Of a stretch of 64,000 nucleotides of DNA, positions 22,680 through 35,250 are shown one piece after another (the first letter of the stretch is position 1; each line of letters begins with the position of its first letter). The position numbers were made by a program, and so were the translations under genes. Where the stretch lies: assembly GCF_028583425.1 (NCBI RefSeq), contig NC_072793.1, positions 172,771,681-172,835,680 on the forward strand, in the 5' to 3' direction. Origin of the DNA: Eublepharis macularius. Taxonomy: Eukaryota > Chordata > Lepidosauria > Squamata > Eublepharidae. The notes beneath the pieces were generated by a model. The model was not told the origin of the DNA and made no database searches. It saw only the letters and a program-made list of their open reading frames with translations.

Positions 22680-23435
22680 TTTTATTTTTTATTTTAAGTT
22701 TTTTAACAATATAACAACATACCAAATACATATAACAATATAAACAAATGGTTGTTGTGGGTTTTCCGGGCTGTATTGCCGTGGTCTTGGCATTGTAGTC
22801 GACAATACAATATAAACAAATGCACGAAACAGTGTATATAAAGCATTTAACAGGAACAATATATACATATATACAATATATACATTTGTACAACACAGTT
22901 AATAAATGGCAATAACCTTTCGATTGTCTGGGACTGATTTTAAATGTTTGCTTTGACTTTCCATAAAATCCAAAGAAGGCCACCATTTCTCATAGAAGTT
23001 GGATTGATAGTTCTGATTTTCAGCGACTGAGAGGCGGTCTGTGATCTTTCCATTGTAAGAAATTCCCACATTTTGTTGATCAATGGTTGAACTGTACGTG
23101 GAATTTTTGATTTCCAGGATTTTGATATGATGGCTTTAGCAGCAAATAAGGTCTTTCCGAATTGCCGGGATGTCAGCGTTATCCCATAAATTAAGGAAAA
23201 CAGGTTCAAGGCTGGGTCGTATATTATAACCTGTGATTTTTTTCAATTATATCAAAAATCATTGCCCAGTAGAAGGACACTAAGGGGCCGTCCCACCAGC
23301 AATGTAGAAAAGATCCTATGTGTCTGCAACCATGCCAGCAATGTGGAGAGTAAGAGGAATTTATGTAGTGTAACTTGAGTGGGGTGAGGTACTATCTATA
23401 GATGATTTTTCTAAAGGTTGTTCTTATGATAATGT
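22680..23435 (-). mobile_element. L1 ORF2 fragment with nested PLE microinsert, copy B
   Basis: Duplicate of 1976-2725. The stretch 22940-23209 is open here and encodes NLFSLIYGITLTSRQFGKTL then FAAKAIISKSWKSKIPRT. The PLE microinsert is at 22751-22806. Confidence 0.75.
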
Positions 23436-23444
23436 CACATTGAT

Positions 23445-24240
23445 TCCACTGAGCAGGCGCGGAAGTGCACCCCTAGCGGGGATATGGAGTCGCTCTGTGC
23501 CAGCAGCCCCATTGGCGCGACTGCAGGATGGAGGAGCCTCGAACCTTCGACCCTCCCCGTGTGCCTCCCGCCCGCAGCAACCCGATCGGGGTGGCTGCCA
23601 GGCAGAGGAGCCTGGAGCGCCGCCCCCTCATACTCCCCTGGCGAGGGGTGGCTGCCAGGTGGAGCAGCCTCAAACCGCGTGCGTCTCCCGCCGGCAGCGC
23701 CCCGATCCCCAACCCCTCACGCTCCCGGCTGCAGCGCCCTGACGGTCTGACTGGGGTGGCTGCTGGGCGGAGCAGCCTTGAACCGCCTGGAGCTGCTGGC
23801 CCCGTGCATCTCCCGCCTGCAGCGCCCCGATTGGGGTAGCCGGTGGGCGGAGGAGCCTGGAACCCCTGGCCCCCGTGCGTCTCCCGCCAGCAGTGACCTG
23901 ATCAGGATGGCTGTCGGGCAGAGCAGCTTCAAACTGCTGATCCCCCTGTGCCTCCTGCCCCAGCGACCCGATTGGGGTGGCTGCCGGGCGGAGGAGCCTG
24001 GAGCGCTGCTCCCTCGCGCTCCCGGCCGCACCAATCGGGGTGGCTACCAGTCGGAGAAGACTGGAGGGGTCACCCTGATGGGGTGGCTGCTGGGCAGAGC
24101 AGTCTCAAACCGCCAGCCCCTGTGCGCCTCCCACCCGCAGCTCCCCGATCGGGGTGGCTGCCTGGTGGAGGAGCCTGGAGCCGTCTCCCTCATGTTCCTT
24201 GCCAGCAGCGCCCCAATCGCTGGCCTCCTCTCCCCACCAA
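23445..24240. repeat. GC-rich VNTR (copy B, expanded)
   Basis: Same units as 2745-3235, but about 300 bases longer, with extra GGGTGGCTGCCGGGCGGAGG / AGCCTGGA units. No coding assignment. Confidence 0.7.
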
Positions 24241-24417
24241 AGCCACGATCCTGGAGGGGGGGGGTCAGTGGCATGGAAGCTTCCCTGGCCTCCCCTCCCC
24301 CTAAAGCCATGATTCTAGGGGGAGGGGTGGTGGGGCACAGAGGTGGACAAGCCTGGCTCTCCTGCTCCCTCCCCAAAGCTGTGATTGTGTGTGTGTGTTT
24401 GTGGGGGGGAGATTCTG

Positions 24418-25084
24418 TGTTTTTTTTTAAAGTTTTTTTTATTTTTCAATGCCTAACATACAAACTACAATAACAGTAACTACAAAAGATTACAATAACA
24501 CGAGGGAAGGAAAAGAAGGGAGAAAAAAGAAAAGGGGAAGGGAGGGTGGGAAAAAAAAGGGAAGGTAACCTACAAACACTAAACACTACACTTCAATGCT
24601 TTCCCTTCATACTGCCATAATAAAGAAATAGCTTAATAAAGTAATGATGGAGTGGTTGATCATACAGAATACAAATTACAATCGAATTCAAATTAAATTT
24701 TCCTCCCCCTCCTGGGTCCCGGACGCAGTTCTCTCTGCGCAACTGCAGCCGCAGTGCTCGTTTCCTCCCCCCCCCTCCTCAGACTTCTCCCTTTCTTCTT
24801 GCTTGGTGCACTGAAATTCCGGATTTTTATCTTCAAAATCCCTTAGTTGATCTTCTGATAATATCTTATAGGTTTGATCTTTGTAACTAAACCAGATTCC
24901 TTCCGGAAATAACCATTTGTACTTTATTCCACGTTCCCTCAGAAGAGCTGCGAGCTTTTTATACTTAAAACGTCTTTTCCGAACTAAAAATGGGACGTCC
25001 TTCAATATCTTAACTTTGTTACCCAAAAAGTCCAAATCCGCATTGTATGAATTGTATAGGATAGTGTCTCGGATCCTTTTAGAT
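24418..25084 (-). mobile_element. ORF1-only L1 insertion specific to copy B
   Basis: A target duplication of about 17 bases, GTGGGGKGGAGATTCTG, is at 24401-24417 and 25085-25101. On the minus strand the insert opens inside the ORF1 C-terminal domain (VKILKDVPFLVRKRRFKYKK, LAALLRERGIKYKW, WFSYKDQTYKI). It runs to a stop at 24688, then about 260 bases of 3' UTR and a poly(A). There is no ORF2. Copy A lacks it, so it inserted after the duplication. Its ORF1 is clearly different from that at 30097, so it is another family. Confidence 0.75.
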
Positions 25085-25208
25085 GTGGGGTGGAGATTCT
25101 GGAGAGGCTGGGGCTGGGGGAGAGAAGGGGCCTCAGCAACTTATGATTGAGTTCACCCTCTGAAAGGGCTATTTTTGTCCAGGAGAACTAATCTCTGTGG
25201 CCTGGAGA

Positions 25209-25428
25209 TAGGGTTGCCAGCCTCCAGGTAGTGGCTGGAGATCTCCTGGAATCACAACTGGTCTCCAGGCCACAGAGATCAGTTCACCTGGAGAAAATGG
25301 CTACTTTTGGGGGTGGACTCTATAGAATTATGCCATGCCGAGGTCCTTTCCCTCCCCAAACCCCACTTTCTCCAGGTTTCACCCCCCCAGATCTCCAGGA
25401 ATTTCCTAACTTGGAGCTGGCAATCCTA
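25209..25428 (+). mobile_element. hAT-type MITE nested in its own family, copy B
   Basis: Duplicate of 3444-3662, with CCTGGAGA at 25201-25208 and 25429-25436. The split host copy occupies 25141-25208 and 25429-25488. Confidence 0.8.
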
Positions 25429-25610
25429 CCTGGAGATCAGCTGTAATTCTGAGAGATTTCCAGCTACCACCTGGACACTGGCAATCCTAGGGGCATGTGG
25501 CAGCGGGCAAGCCTTGCCCGCCTGCACTCCCCACAAAGCCACAATCATTAAGGGCAGCGGGGGGGGGGGGCAGGCTTGCCTGCCTTGCCCCCCCAAAGCC
25601 TAGAGTTGCC

Positions 25611-25819
25611 AGTCTCCAGGTGGTGGCTGGAGATCTCTCAGGATTACAGCATATCTCCAGGTGACAGAACTGAGTTCCCCTGGAGAAAATGGTTGCCTTG
25701 GAAGGTAGGCTCAACGGGCATTATATCCACCTGAGGTCCCTCCCCTCTCAAAGCCCACCTTCTCCAGGCTTCACCCCCCCCATCTCCAGGAATGTCCCAA
25801 TCTGGAGCTGGCAACCCTA
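25611..25819 (+). mobile_element. hAT-type MITE, copy B
   Basis: Duplicate of 3831-4053, with left end TAGAGTTGCC and right end GGCAACCCTA. Confidence 0.7.
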
Positions 25820-26046
25820 CAATGTCCCAATGGGGAGGTGAGGGGGCCACGCAGGGACAAAGGGGGGCACAGCACTGGGCATACCTCACTCACCTCCCCC
25901 CAAGCTACAATGGGGGCGAGGGCAGGGGGCCCGGAGGTGGGCATGCCACCCTGTCCTCCTTCCCCTGCCCCAGATCCGGGTGCTGAGGGAGTGGGCAATG
26001 GCCAGCCAGGCCCCCCTGCCCTTTTTATAGCCTGTTATATTTTTTG

Positions 26047-26218
26047 CTACAATGGGCTTTGTTTCTAGTAGGTATATAAACAGTACAGTTATAATAGTTT
26101 TGGGTCCAATCTTTTGTTTGTTCTAAGTTGAGGTAGGCTATTATATTTTTCAATTGGATAGTTTCATAGTAATTAGTTAGGTCAGGCAAGCCATATCCTC
26201 CAAGTTTGGCATTACTCT
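26047..26218 (-). mobile_element. L1 ORF2 internal fragment, copy B
   Basis: Duplicate of 4270-4445 (GGYGLPDLTNYYETIQLK). Confidence 0.65.
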
Positions 26219-26770
26219 GCACCTGATTCTGAAGGGGTGAACGGGGGCAGGCATTGCTGCCTGCTGTGCGTCTGATCCCAGCTCGGTGAAAGAGAGAACG
26301 GCATTGCCACCTGCTCTGTGTCTGATCCCAACTGGGTGAAAGCGGGGGCAAGCATTGCCACCACCTCCGCTCCAGGTACCAGCAAGGTGAAGGCAGAGGG
26401 GGTGGGCATTGACTCCTGCTCTGTGCCTGATTCCGGCAAGTTGAGGGGGAGCAGGCATTGCCACCTGCTCTGTGCTTGATCCTGGTCGGGTGAAGAGGGG
26501 TTGGGCTTTGCCTATTGATCTATGCCTGTTTCTGACTGGTGAAGGGGGGTGGGCATTGCTGCCTGCTCTGCGTTGGATTCCAGCTTGGTGAAGGGGGAGC
26601 CAGCCTTACCACCTGCTCCATGCCTGATTCTAGCAGGTTGAAGGGGAAGCGGGCATTGCCACCTGCTCTGCACCCGAGTGAAGGGGGAGCATTGCCACCT
26701 GCTCCACTCCTGATCCAAGCTGGGTGAAGGGGGGACAGGTATTGCAATTGATCCGTGCCTTATCCCAGCC
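26213..26770. repeat. Minisatellite (copy B, one extra unit)
   Basis: Same family as 4442-4950. The extra unit includes GCATTGACTCCTGCTCTG and TTCCGGCAAGTTGAGG around 26408-26458. Confidence 0.75.
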
Positions 26771-27338
26771 TGGACTTCCCACTGCAGCATGCTCCCTCTT
26801 CTGGGCTTCCCTCCTCGGCAGCACCTTCTGGTGGCACACCAGGGTAGGAAGTGAGTTGTCTGGAACACGGTTAGCTTTTTATATAGTAGGATTATTTGCC
26901 CATGTTTTGTTGAATTAAATTTGTGTTTGATATGTTAAATTATAGTTTATATTCCCATATATGCTTTCACGAGTCAGAGATTGTTTCTTCAGATGCATGA
27001 TGTATTACGAACCGCTATGCCTCCTTTATTCATCTTCACTGGGTTTTGGTCATAGGAGACACTACTTTCTTCCACCAGGAAGAGGACCTAAATAATTGTG
27101 GCACCCTCCCTTCGTGAAATTGCTGTGCAATTACCTGTTATTTTTATGTTATTTGCAGGGTTTTATATAGTGGGGTTTGGACTAGAGTGCTTTTTAATTA
27201 TTTGTAGTAGGCTGTTTTATTGTGATTTTTTTAAAAATATATTTTTGTCCTGTTTTAACTGTTGTAATTGTTGTGAACTGCTTGGACATCAATAAAGAAC
27301 AAAAATAATGTCAAAAATCACACCATCTGCATCTATCA

Positions 27339-27488
<150 letters not shown>

Positions 27489-28042
27489 CTAGAAAAAACC
27501 AAGATACCTGTCAGGCAGGCAAGCCAGCCTGCCTGCCTGCCTGCCATAACTGGGAATGCATGTCTACTGGGTGGGGTGGATGGGCTTTCTTCCTGTAGTG
27601 TAGCTTCCTTCACTGTACTCAGCTATGCTTTGCGAAGAGACCTTATCGGTGCAGCTGGTATTGTGCAGGAACTTCGGCTGGGCATCTTTTGCAGGACTTT
27701 TGCCAACTTCAACGGACTTCTTTAGACTGGGAAAGACTGTACGTCAGCATTCTGGGCAATCTCTATGTATCAGTGCACTTCTAGGGAGCTTTATCTGAAT
27801 AAAGATCTTTAACTCATACAACCGGGTTGGATAAAGCGAAGAGTCTGAGAGAATCCCCTATCCAGGCCTTACAATTTTCCTTACAATTAATTTACCCACT
27901 CCTGCCCAAACATGCTTTTGCTCCTATCCTTTTATACCTGATGACCATTGGTCCACTAAGATCAGCACTGTGTACTCTGATTGGCTTTCCAGGGCCTCAG
28001 GAGGAGGTCTTCCACATGGCCTCCTAACTCTTTCTCTTAACT

Positions 28043-28116
28043 GAGATACCAGAGATCGAACCTTGGACCTTCTGCATGCCAAGCAGATGCTCTCCTACTG
28101 AGCCACAGCCCCTCCT
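28043..28116 (-). repeat. tRNA-derived SINE head, copy B
   Basis: Duplicate of 6226-6299. Confidence 0.6.
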
Positions 28117-28489
28117 CTGCCAGATCCTTCAAGAAAGGCTCTTGTTACCCAAGGGGGAGTTCCACCTTCAAGGGATGCCTGATTCACTGATCTTCTCCCA
28201 TGAGTTGAAGTTGCCATAGAAGAAGAATAAAACCTGCCTGGGCAACTTCAATTCATGGGAGAAGATCAGTGGATCACAAGGCCTTCCCTCTTACCTTGTA
28301 GTCATCAGAATACTATGGACGTAAATTTTATTTATATGAGCATTTTTAGGCCCCCTTTCTCTGTGGAGAAATCCAAGATGATTTACAAAAAGAAAAAGGT
28401 ACTAAGTTACAAAAACAAACAGAAATGGTTCCTTCTACCCCTGCTGGAGGAAGAGGAGGAGGCGCCAAGCTTCTCCTTATGCACCTCAC

Positions 28490-28589
28490 GGAGGATCCAT
28501 CTCTCTCCTCAGTTGGCTGCATCTTAATGTTTCGACTCCACTCCAAAGAGGAGACAATCTGGAATGTGGCTCCGACACTCTTCCACTGA
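28490..28589 (-). CDS. KRAB-ZNF gene 2, exon 2 with start codon (altered donor)
   Basis: Identical to 6673-6772. The start codon is the complement of 28520-28522 (MQPTE). The ancestral donor GT is lost, and TCC|GTGAGG 18 bases downstream keeps frame with KRAB-A. The shared change shows that donor loss predates the tandem duplication. Confidence 0.6.
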
Positions 28590-28601
28590 CTGAGGGAGAC
28601 A

Positions 28602-28802
28602 AATTTATATTTATGTATCTGTTTACTTTGTTTATACCCCACCTTTCTCCCCATCAGGGACACAAAGTTGCATATATCACGCTCATTTCCTCCATTCTGT
28701 CCTTACAACAGCCCTGTGAGGTCACCCAGCAAGCTTCCAGGGCAGAGTGGAGATTTTGAACTGGATCTCCCAGATCCCAGTTTAACCACTTCACCAGCTT
28801 CT
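28602..28802 (-). repeat. Sauria-type SINE, antisense, copy B
   Basis: Duplicate of 6785-6985. Confidence 0.7.
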
Positions 28803-29357
28803 GACCTTCTAAGAGAGAGGGAGAAAGGAGAATACCGCTTTGGGAGAATAATCTTAAAAGCAAGGCCCACTATGCAAGTCTCACAGGGTGTAGACAACTG
28901 ATAACTCTGGCTGGCAAGCGCAAAAAGAGTTCACCGTTGGACTCCCTCAGACGTGTTTCCTCCCAAAGAAAAGCTCCTTGTATGAAGCTTCAGCTTTTCC
29001 TAACCGCCAGAGAGCTGGTCACCTGGGACGAGAGAGACAAACAGATAGAGGTGATTCTCATGATGGCGTATTTTGAAGGAAAAAAATTTCTAGAAGAGAT
29101 CAGGCTATTCAGCCTAGCCTCCCCTTTCTGACAGCAGTTGTCTAGATGCCTCTGGATAGCTCACAAGCACAGCCTGACACTCTCCTCCATACTTCATCTA
29201 TCATGGGGGGGGGGGCCTGGCGAGGGTTCCTTCGGGTCCAGACACGTGCTGAGAGAGCTCTGTCCCTCCCGACTCCCAAACCTTCATTAAACAGCATACA
29301 ACAAAACAGGATTGACAAAAAAATGCATAATCCATCACAAAAAAAGAGGAAAAACAA

Positions 29358-30060
29358 GTCCACCACATGTGGTGGACTTGTGAAATGGCAAAGCAGTTCT
29401 GGGGGAACATCACAGAACTTATGTCAGAAATGTTACAAAGGCAAATAAGTAAAAACCTGGAATTGCTATTGCTAAATTTGAACTTAGAAAGATTTCCCGT
29501 ACAAGACAGAACATTCATATTTTATATGACAACGGCGGCAAGGATTTTATATGCTCAGCTCTAGAAGACGCAAGAGATACCATCTACAGAAAATTGGATA
29601 CAAAAATTGCTGTACATGGCAGAAATGGACAAACTAACGAGGAAGCTAAGAGAACAGAATTCAGAAGAATTTTTTAATGATTGGGGGAAACTGAAACAAT
29701 ATTTAGAGAAGAAATGGGATGTGAAGGGAGAGTTATGGTTGTTAGATAATTATTAACTGAGTAATTAGAGAGGAGATACTGATCTTTACAAGAAATAGAG
29801 ATATGTAACTTACAGTTTAGAAAGGTATTATCTTACAGAAAGTTTTTAAAGAAGGTAATCAAGGTTACAAGCATTAATTAAAGAAGTTAATTAGAGATTT
29901 TAGATGTAAAGGTAGACAGCGGCTTGGAAAACTGTTGGAAGTGTAAGATAAGGGGGGGAGGAGAAAGGGTGGGGGAATAAGAAAATAAGGGGATTCATTG
30001 AAAATTTGTATCTTTTTTGTCCTTTATTACTCACCCAATAAAAATTCTTTAAAAAAAAAA
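29358..30060 (+). mobile_element. Nested L1 3' end, copy B
   Basis: Duplicate of 7541-8240, with the ORF2 C-terminal motif HMWWTCEMAKQFWGNI and the CCAATAAAAATTC tail. Confidence 0.7.
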
Positions 30061-30096
30061 GAGGAAAACAACTCCAAAGTGACAAGAAAGCTACAG

Positions 30097-31023
30097 ATGT
30101 TCTTTTCAACTGTTAAAGAACCGGTGCTAGCAGACGGCAGCAGGGAAGAAACATCCAAAATGGCGGACGATCTTTTTAACGATGCCACAGAAAAGGTAAA
30201 TCAAAATGAAATAGCTTTAAACCCGCAGCTAGCAAAACTGAGACAAGACATTATTCTGCATATGACTAATCTAATCAACCCAATGACTAAACAGCTTGCC
30301 GAAATAAAGCTTGACTTGCAAACTGTTAGCCAAAAAGCAGAGAAAGCTTTAGACTCTAGTTTGCAGTCTCAGAAGGATTTAATTGTTATGCAAAAAGCAT
30401 TTGAAATTCAACAGGACAGAATTCTTAACTTCCAGGTTGCAGCCAGGAAAAATCGCCTTAAGCTAAAGGGGCTTGATGTATCAAGTACCCGTAATGAAGA
30501 TCTCGCAGTGCTCCTTTCAAAGTGGCTTGCAAAATATTTTAAGCTGGAAAATGAAACAGCCCTGCTCATAACTAATGCTTACCGAGTCAGCAGAGTATTA
30601 CAAGCTAAAAGTACAATGATCCCAAGAGACGTTATTATTGAAATACCAAATCAAAGCATACGAATGAAAATATTGGAAGAAGCAAGATTAAAAGGATCAA
30701 TTCCATATGAAGACATGCCAGTCTACGTATTTGTGGATCTCCCAAAAGAAGCTCTTGCTAAAAGAAAAGAATTAAAGCCTATAACTGAAGTGCTACGAAA
30801 GACCAACACTCGCTATAAATGGTTAAACTACACTAAGCTTTTGGTGATATATCGTGGAAAGCATTATGTTGCTATAGTCACAGACACAGGAACGGATCTT
30901 TTAAATTCTATTGAGCTGGAAATTCCTATGGAAAGAGAAATGAATAAATCCAATCAGAAAAGGAAATTGGTTGACCTGCTTTCACCACAGAAAAAGAGCA
31001 AGATTCCTATCAGACATATTTGA
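30097..31023 (+). CDS. L1 ORF1 protein, intact frame
   Basis: The 308-codon frame starts at MFFSTVKEPVLADG. Approximate layout: residues 1-50 disordered; 50-110 helical and coiled-coil-like (PQLAKLRQDI, QLAEIKLDLQTVSQKAEK); 120-210 RRM-like (FQVAARKNRLKLKGLDVS, then YRVSRVLQAKS and IIEIPNQSIRMKIL); 220-275 C-terminal domain (YVFVDLPKEALAKRKELKPI, NYTKLLVIYRGKHYV); a basic tail with KRKLVDLLSPQKKSK. ORF1p coats L1 RNA as a trimer. The length fits L1 ORF1p. There is no following ORF2. It is intact here but frameshifted in copy A. Confidence 0.85.
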   Translation: MFFSTVKEPVLADGSREETSKMADDLFNDATEKVNQNEIALNPQLAKLRQDIILHMTNLINPMTKQLAEIKLDLQTVSQKAEKALDSSLQSQKDLIVMQKAFEIQQDRILNFQVAARKNRLKLKGLDVSSTRNEDLAVLLSKWLAKYFKLENETALLITNAYRVSRVLQAKSTMIPRDVIIEIPNQSIRMKILEEARLKGSIPYEDMPVYVFVDLPKEALAKRKELKPITEVLRKTNTRYKWLNYTKLLVIYRGKHYVAIVTDTGTDLLNSIELEIPMEREMNKSNQKRKLVDLLSPQKKSKIPIRHI

Positions 31024-31821
31024 TGTTCCCTTCTATGCCTGCAAGAACTTTAGGAGATTTAAGCATACTTTTTATATATATAGCTATAGCTATAGCTAGA
31101 TAGCTATAGTTCGTTGTAATACCCATTGATCGCCTTAAAACAAATGAAGCTTTGGGGGAAGGAAGGTTACACTCCTCTCAGCATAGCTCCCCCTGTTTTA
31201 TAGCTCTACCTTTTAGCGGGGGGGGGGTTAACTAGCGTACCCAAAATTGGTAACACACTAATTCAGTAGAGCTATACATATAGCTAATAGATATTAATAT
31301 ATTAAGATTATATACTTTAATTATCAATCAAGATGCAAGGTTTACTTTTATGCAAAGGAGTAGTAAGGGTTAGGGAGGGGATGGGTAGGTGGCTTAGGAA
31401 GTACATAATTAGTATTATAATTCAATTAATAATCATCTGAATAAAATATTTACAAGTTAAGTGGTTAAAGTAGATTTAAAAGAGTAAAAAAGGTTAAAAG
31501 ATTGGCTTAAATATAAATCATTGTTGGTATTAATAGTTAATAATTAAGAGCAAAACATTAAATTTCACTATAGTTATTTAGTATGTTTATAGCACATTAA
31601 CAGTCAAAGAAAACATAGAATTTTACTTTGGGAAAAATAAACAACGATCTGTATAATAAGGAATATTTTTAAATATTCCATTCATCTATTTGTTAAATCT
31701 GGCTTCAGATGTAATGCAGAAAATTTCTCTCATCGTTGTTATGGTTATAATACTATTGTTATATATTAGTTTATTTGTTTAATACTAATAAAATTATTTT
31801 TAAAAATACTTCATCTATCAT

Positions 31822-33253
31822 ATTTTGAGTTAAACTGCCTTGGAACAAGGGAGTTCTTTTTCAGTTGAAAAGAAAAGCTCTACCCAGGAGACACAGCAAT
31901 GTTTCCTCATGATCAGACAACCCAAGCAAGATATGAGAGAAGGGGGGAGGGGTGGCCCCTGAACTTTTAAAAAATTGTTTTTATTTATTAGTGCATACCA
32001 AGCAAAAATAAAGAAACAACAACCCCCCCCAAAAATATGAGTAATGACTTCCTCCCAAAAGGGGTGAATAACAACACGTCCAAAACATATGCTTAAGACA
32101 TGCATCTCTTAAGTTACAATGTCAGCATTTTTTTAATGAACAAGTTGCAGCTCCTGAACTTCTATTCTTTGAGTACAATTTTTGCAGGTATATGCAGGAT
32201 GGAGAGACGTGGCACCTGCCAGAATTGCCTCTTCTGCAGAGAGATGGATGGGACAGGAGCCGGCTACATCCTTTGACTTTCTTTGCATGGGGGGGGGGGA
32301 CCCCCGTTCATTCTTCCAATCCGCCCTCTTTTACACATACTGCTAATAGTGAGACTGTCATTCATTCTCTGAAAGAAAAAAGACCTGTAGCAATTTTGGG
32401 ATAAAAGTTTCTCTTTCTGATCCCTAAAATGGATGGGAAATGGAGGAATCTCCTTGGAAGAAATGCACAAAACTGGAAGCCCTCTTGGATTCATCCGCCC
32501 GTCCATCCGTCTGAATACACTGTTGTCCAGAGTTCCTCCATGGAAATCTATCGATTTAGATCACTGCAACTTTTTCTAAAAATTATGCTGCTATTCATCA
32601 CTGCCTTATTTTTCCGTTCTAGGAATCTTTGTTCTTAGATCCAAACGTAACCCTATCTTGCAATCTGCCCACTGCCTGCCTTGGGTCCCAGTGAGAAAGG
32701 TGGAGTTGGAATGAAAATAATAAAGGCATAAATCAGACAGCAGATAGGCACAACCATGCATTAACAAAACCATAACATACTAAGACAAATCGATTTTAAA
32801 AAATAAAAGATGTTAAAATGATTTGTTAAAATGTAAAATAGGTATGAAAGCCCCCCCCCCCCCAGTTTCTATGTCTCCCTTGCTATAATTGCTCCTCCCC
32901 TAAGAAACAACACCCCCTCCTCCCCTACACCTTTAAACATTGCGGTCCCAAAAAGAAGATCCCCAGAGTATTATTTTTACCCGCACACCACCTCTGCAGG
33001 CAGCACACGTCCTCTTTCCTTATGCACAATCTCACGAGCCTCGGGGAAAAGCCCGCTTTGCTTCTGAAACTGCCGTCGCCTCGTCTGTATTTCGAACAAA
33101 AATGGCCGCCCTCGCTGGTTTCGTTTTCCCGGGCTGTTCCTCGGGAATTTCAGTTGCAGAGCTCTCTCTTACCCCTCCTTTCTCGGTTGTGGATTTTGCA
33201 TTTCCCCCTTGCGCTCCTCCAATCTTTCTCCTCCAACCCCCCTTCGAGCTCAC
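31822..33253. other. Intron 1 of gene 2
   Basis: Duplicate of 10003-11638, with an L1 fragment at about 31965-32130. It lacks about 300 bases near 32964 relative to copy A (joined through GAG microhomology) but retains about 60 bases (33010-33085) that copy A has lost. Confidence 0.5.
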
Positions 33254-33460
33254 CAGATCCCGCCGATTCTTCAGGAAGCAGCACGGGAGCTTGCAAGATC
33301 CGAGGGAAGAGCAAGAAAGGGCTTTCCCGGGTGCCCCTCAGGGGTGCCTCTCCCTCCCTCCCTTGGGCAGCATCTCCTCCGTTAAAGGCACCCGGGAGAG
33401 AGAGTGCAAAGGGAGCCTCCCAGGAAAAGGCGGGCGAGAAAAGTCAGCCTCCCTTACACG
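33254..33460 (-). other. KRAB-ZNF gene 2, noncoding exon 1 and promoter region
   Basis: GC-rich paralog of 11639-11860, with the same GATCTG|GTGAGC donor. The right limit is approximate. Confidence 0.55.
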
Positions 33461-33485
33461 GTGACATTGGCCTAACCACGCAGCC

Positions 33486-33590
33486 CCGACCACCCAACCC
33501 ACCTCACAGGGTTGTTGGGAGGCTAAAATGGAGAAGAATGCAAGACCCTTTGGGTTCCCATGAGGAAGAAAGGTGGGGTTCAACCTTTTT
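33486..33590 (+). repeat. Sauria SINE 3' fragment, copy B
   Basis: Duplicate of 11880-11973. Confidence 0.6.
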
Positions 33591-33921
33591 ATAATAAATG
33601 TAATTTGGGTAGATTGCTAGGAAAGGACGGAGGCTGTTGCTTCATCCAGAATTGCTGAAACTCTTTTGCCTAGAAGCAGAGCTGGGATTCTCAGCTTCAG
33701 AAAGGGAAATTCCTGGAAAATTGAGGGTGAAGCCCAGGGAGGGTGGCTGTTGGGGAGGGCAGGGACCTGGGGGGGGGTTAATGCCATGGAGCCCACCCTC
33801 CACAGCAGCCATCATCTGTGTACTCCAGCCATCAGTTGTAATTCTGGGACAAGTGAATACAAATGATTACCAAACAGCATTTTTTCATGGGCACAGTGTC
33901 TTTGAGATCACATTTTGTAAC

Positions 33922-34102
33922 TAGGGTTGCCAACCTCCAAGTGGGGGCTAGAAATCTCCCAGAATTACAACTGATAGCTGCTTTGAAGGGTGGGCTCTGT
34001 GGCATTATACCCTGATGAAGGCTCTCCCCTCCCCAAACCTCATGCTCTCTAGACTCCACCCCAAAATCTCCAGGAATTTCCAACCTGGAGCTGGCAACCC
34101 TA
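33922..34102 (+). mobile_element. hAT-type MITE, copy B
   Basis: Duplicate of 12320-12500, flanked by TTTGTAAC and TTTGGAAC. Confidence 0.8.
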
Positions 34103-34571
34103 TTTGGAACAGTGGAACAGTGGTTATGGGTTGCTGACTGGGCTTCAGTAAATGGTAAGTCTAACTCTCTGACTGCCCAACACTGGACTACTACAAATGC
34201 TGCCAACTTTGTCTTGGGAATGTCCTGGAGACTGGGGGAGGGGAAAGGTTGGAGAGGGGAGGGAGCTCAGCAGGGATATTTCTACCATATGAGAAACAGA
34301 CGTCCTACAGCATCCACCCTCTTTACCCTCTTGAGATATCGCTCTGTGGGACCCTGAGGAATCCTGTCAACAGAAGCTTGAACACTTCTGGGGTTGGCCA
34401 GCCATTGCACAAAATGGAGCCCAGTCAGTACAAGATCCTCTCCGCCGCCTCCATGCAGCTTCCTCTATCCGAAGCTTCTGGGAAGGACAGCGAAGGAAGC
34501 AAGCCTTGGTTAATCCAGGGAACATCTCACCAAAGTATCCAGAGGGTGGAAGGGTCAATACCCCCCTCCCC

Positions 34572-34727
34572 TGCTGGGGTTTTCAAGGCAAGAGACTAAG
34601 AGGGGGCTTGCCATTGCCTGCCTCTGCAACCCTAGTCTTCCTAGGAGATCTCCCATTCAATTACTAAACAAAGCCAACCCTGGTTAGCTTCCAAGATCTG
34701 GTAAGATCAGCCTTGCCTGGGCTATCT
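34572..34727 (-). repeat. 5S-derived SINE, antisense, copy B
   Basis: Duplicate of 12970-13127. Confidence 0.75.
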
Positions 34728-35250
34728 AAACCAGGGGCAAGCCCTCACCTACTAAGTACAAAACCTGCATACAAGCTTCCTATTACTTTCTCAAAATTTA
34801 AATTTAAACCACCACTCCTTCCCTTCTCACCCCCTCACAATGATATAAAATAATGAAGGACTGTGCAACGTCTGTCAGCGTCAATGCACACCAAGACTTC
34901 AGAGGGGGTTAAAGAACCAGATAGATTGGTCAGGACTTTGCATTTCTTTCCTTTTACACTACTCTGGAGCTTCCCCTTTGATATGTACTCTCAGGGAATC
35001 TTCCTTCATTCTGGCTGACACCTTACCTCTCTCCTCCATCTAGCCACCATGAAAGTTGGACACCATCTTCTCTATCTCCCACCATCTTAGCTTAGCATTT
35101 TAAAGAAACTGGTTATCTCTACTCTGTTCTATCCTGGGTGGAGCTCTCTATAATAAAGAGCTATTTCTTTACTAAGATAAACTGGTAATGGAGAGTTCCA
35201 TTAACAGTGCAATCGTATGGAGAGTTACTCCAGTCTAAGCCCATTGACTT

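Larger units (their letters stand above)
29205..31805 (+). mobile_element. ORF1-only L1 ('half-L1'), copy B, ORF1 intact
   Basis: Duplicate of 7388-9986. The same 16-base target duplication is at 29189-29204 and 31806-31821. The nested L1 3' end occupies 29358-30060. After the ORF1 stop come about 780 AT-rich bases, including a (TAGCTA)n-like stretch near 31080, and a terminal TAATAAAATTATTTTTAAAA. Confidence 0.75.
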
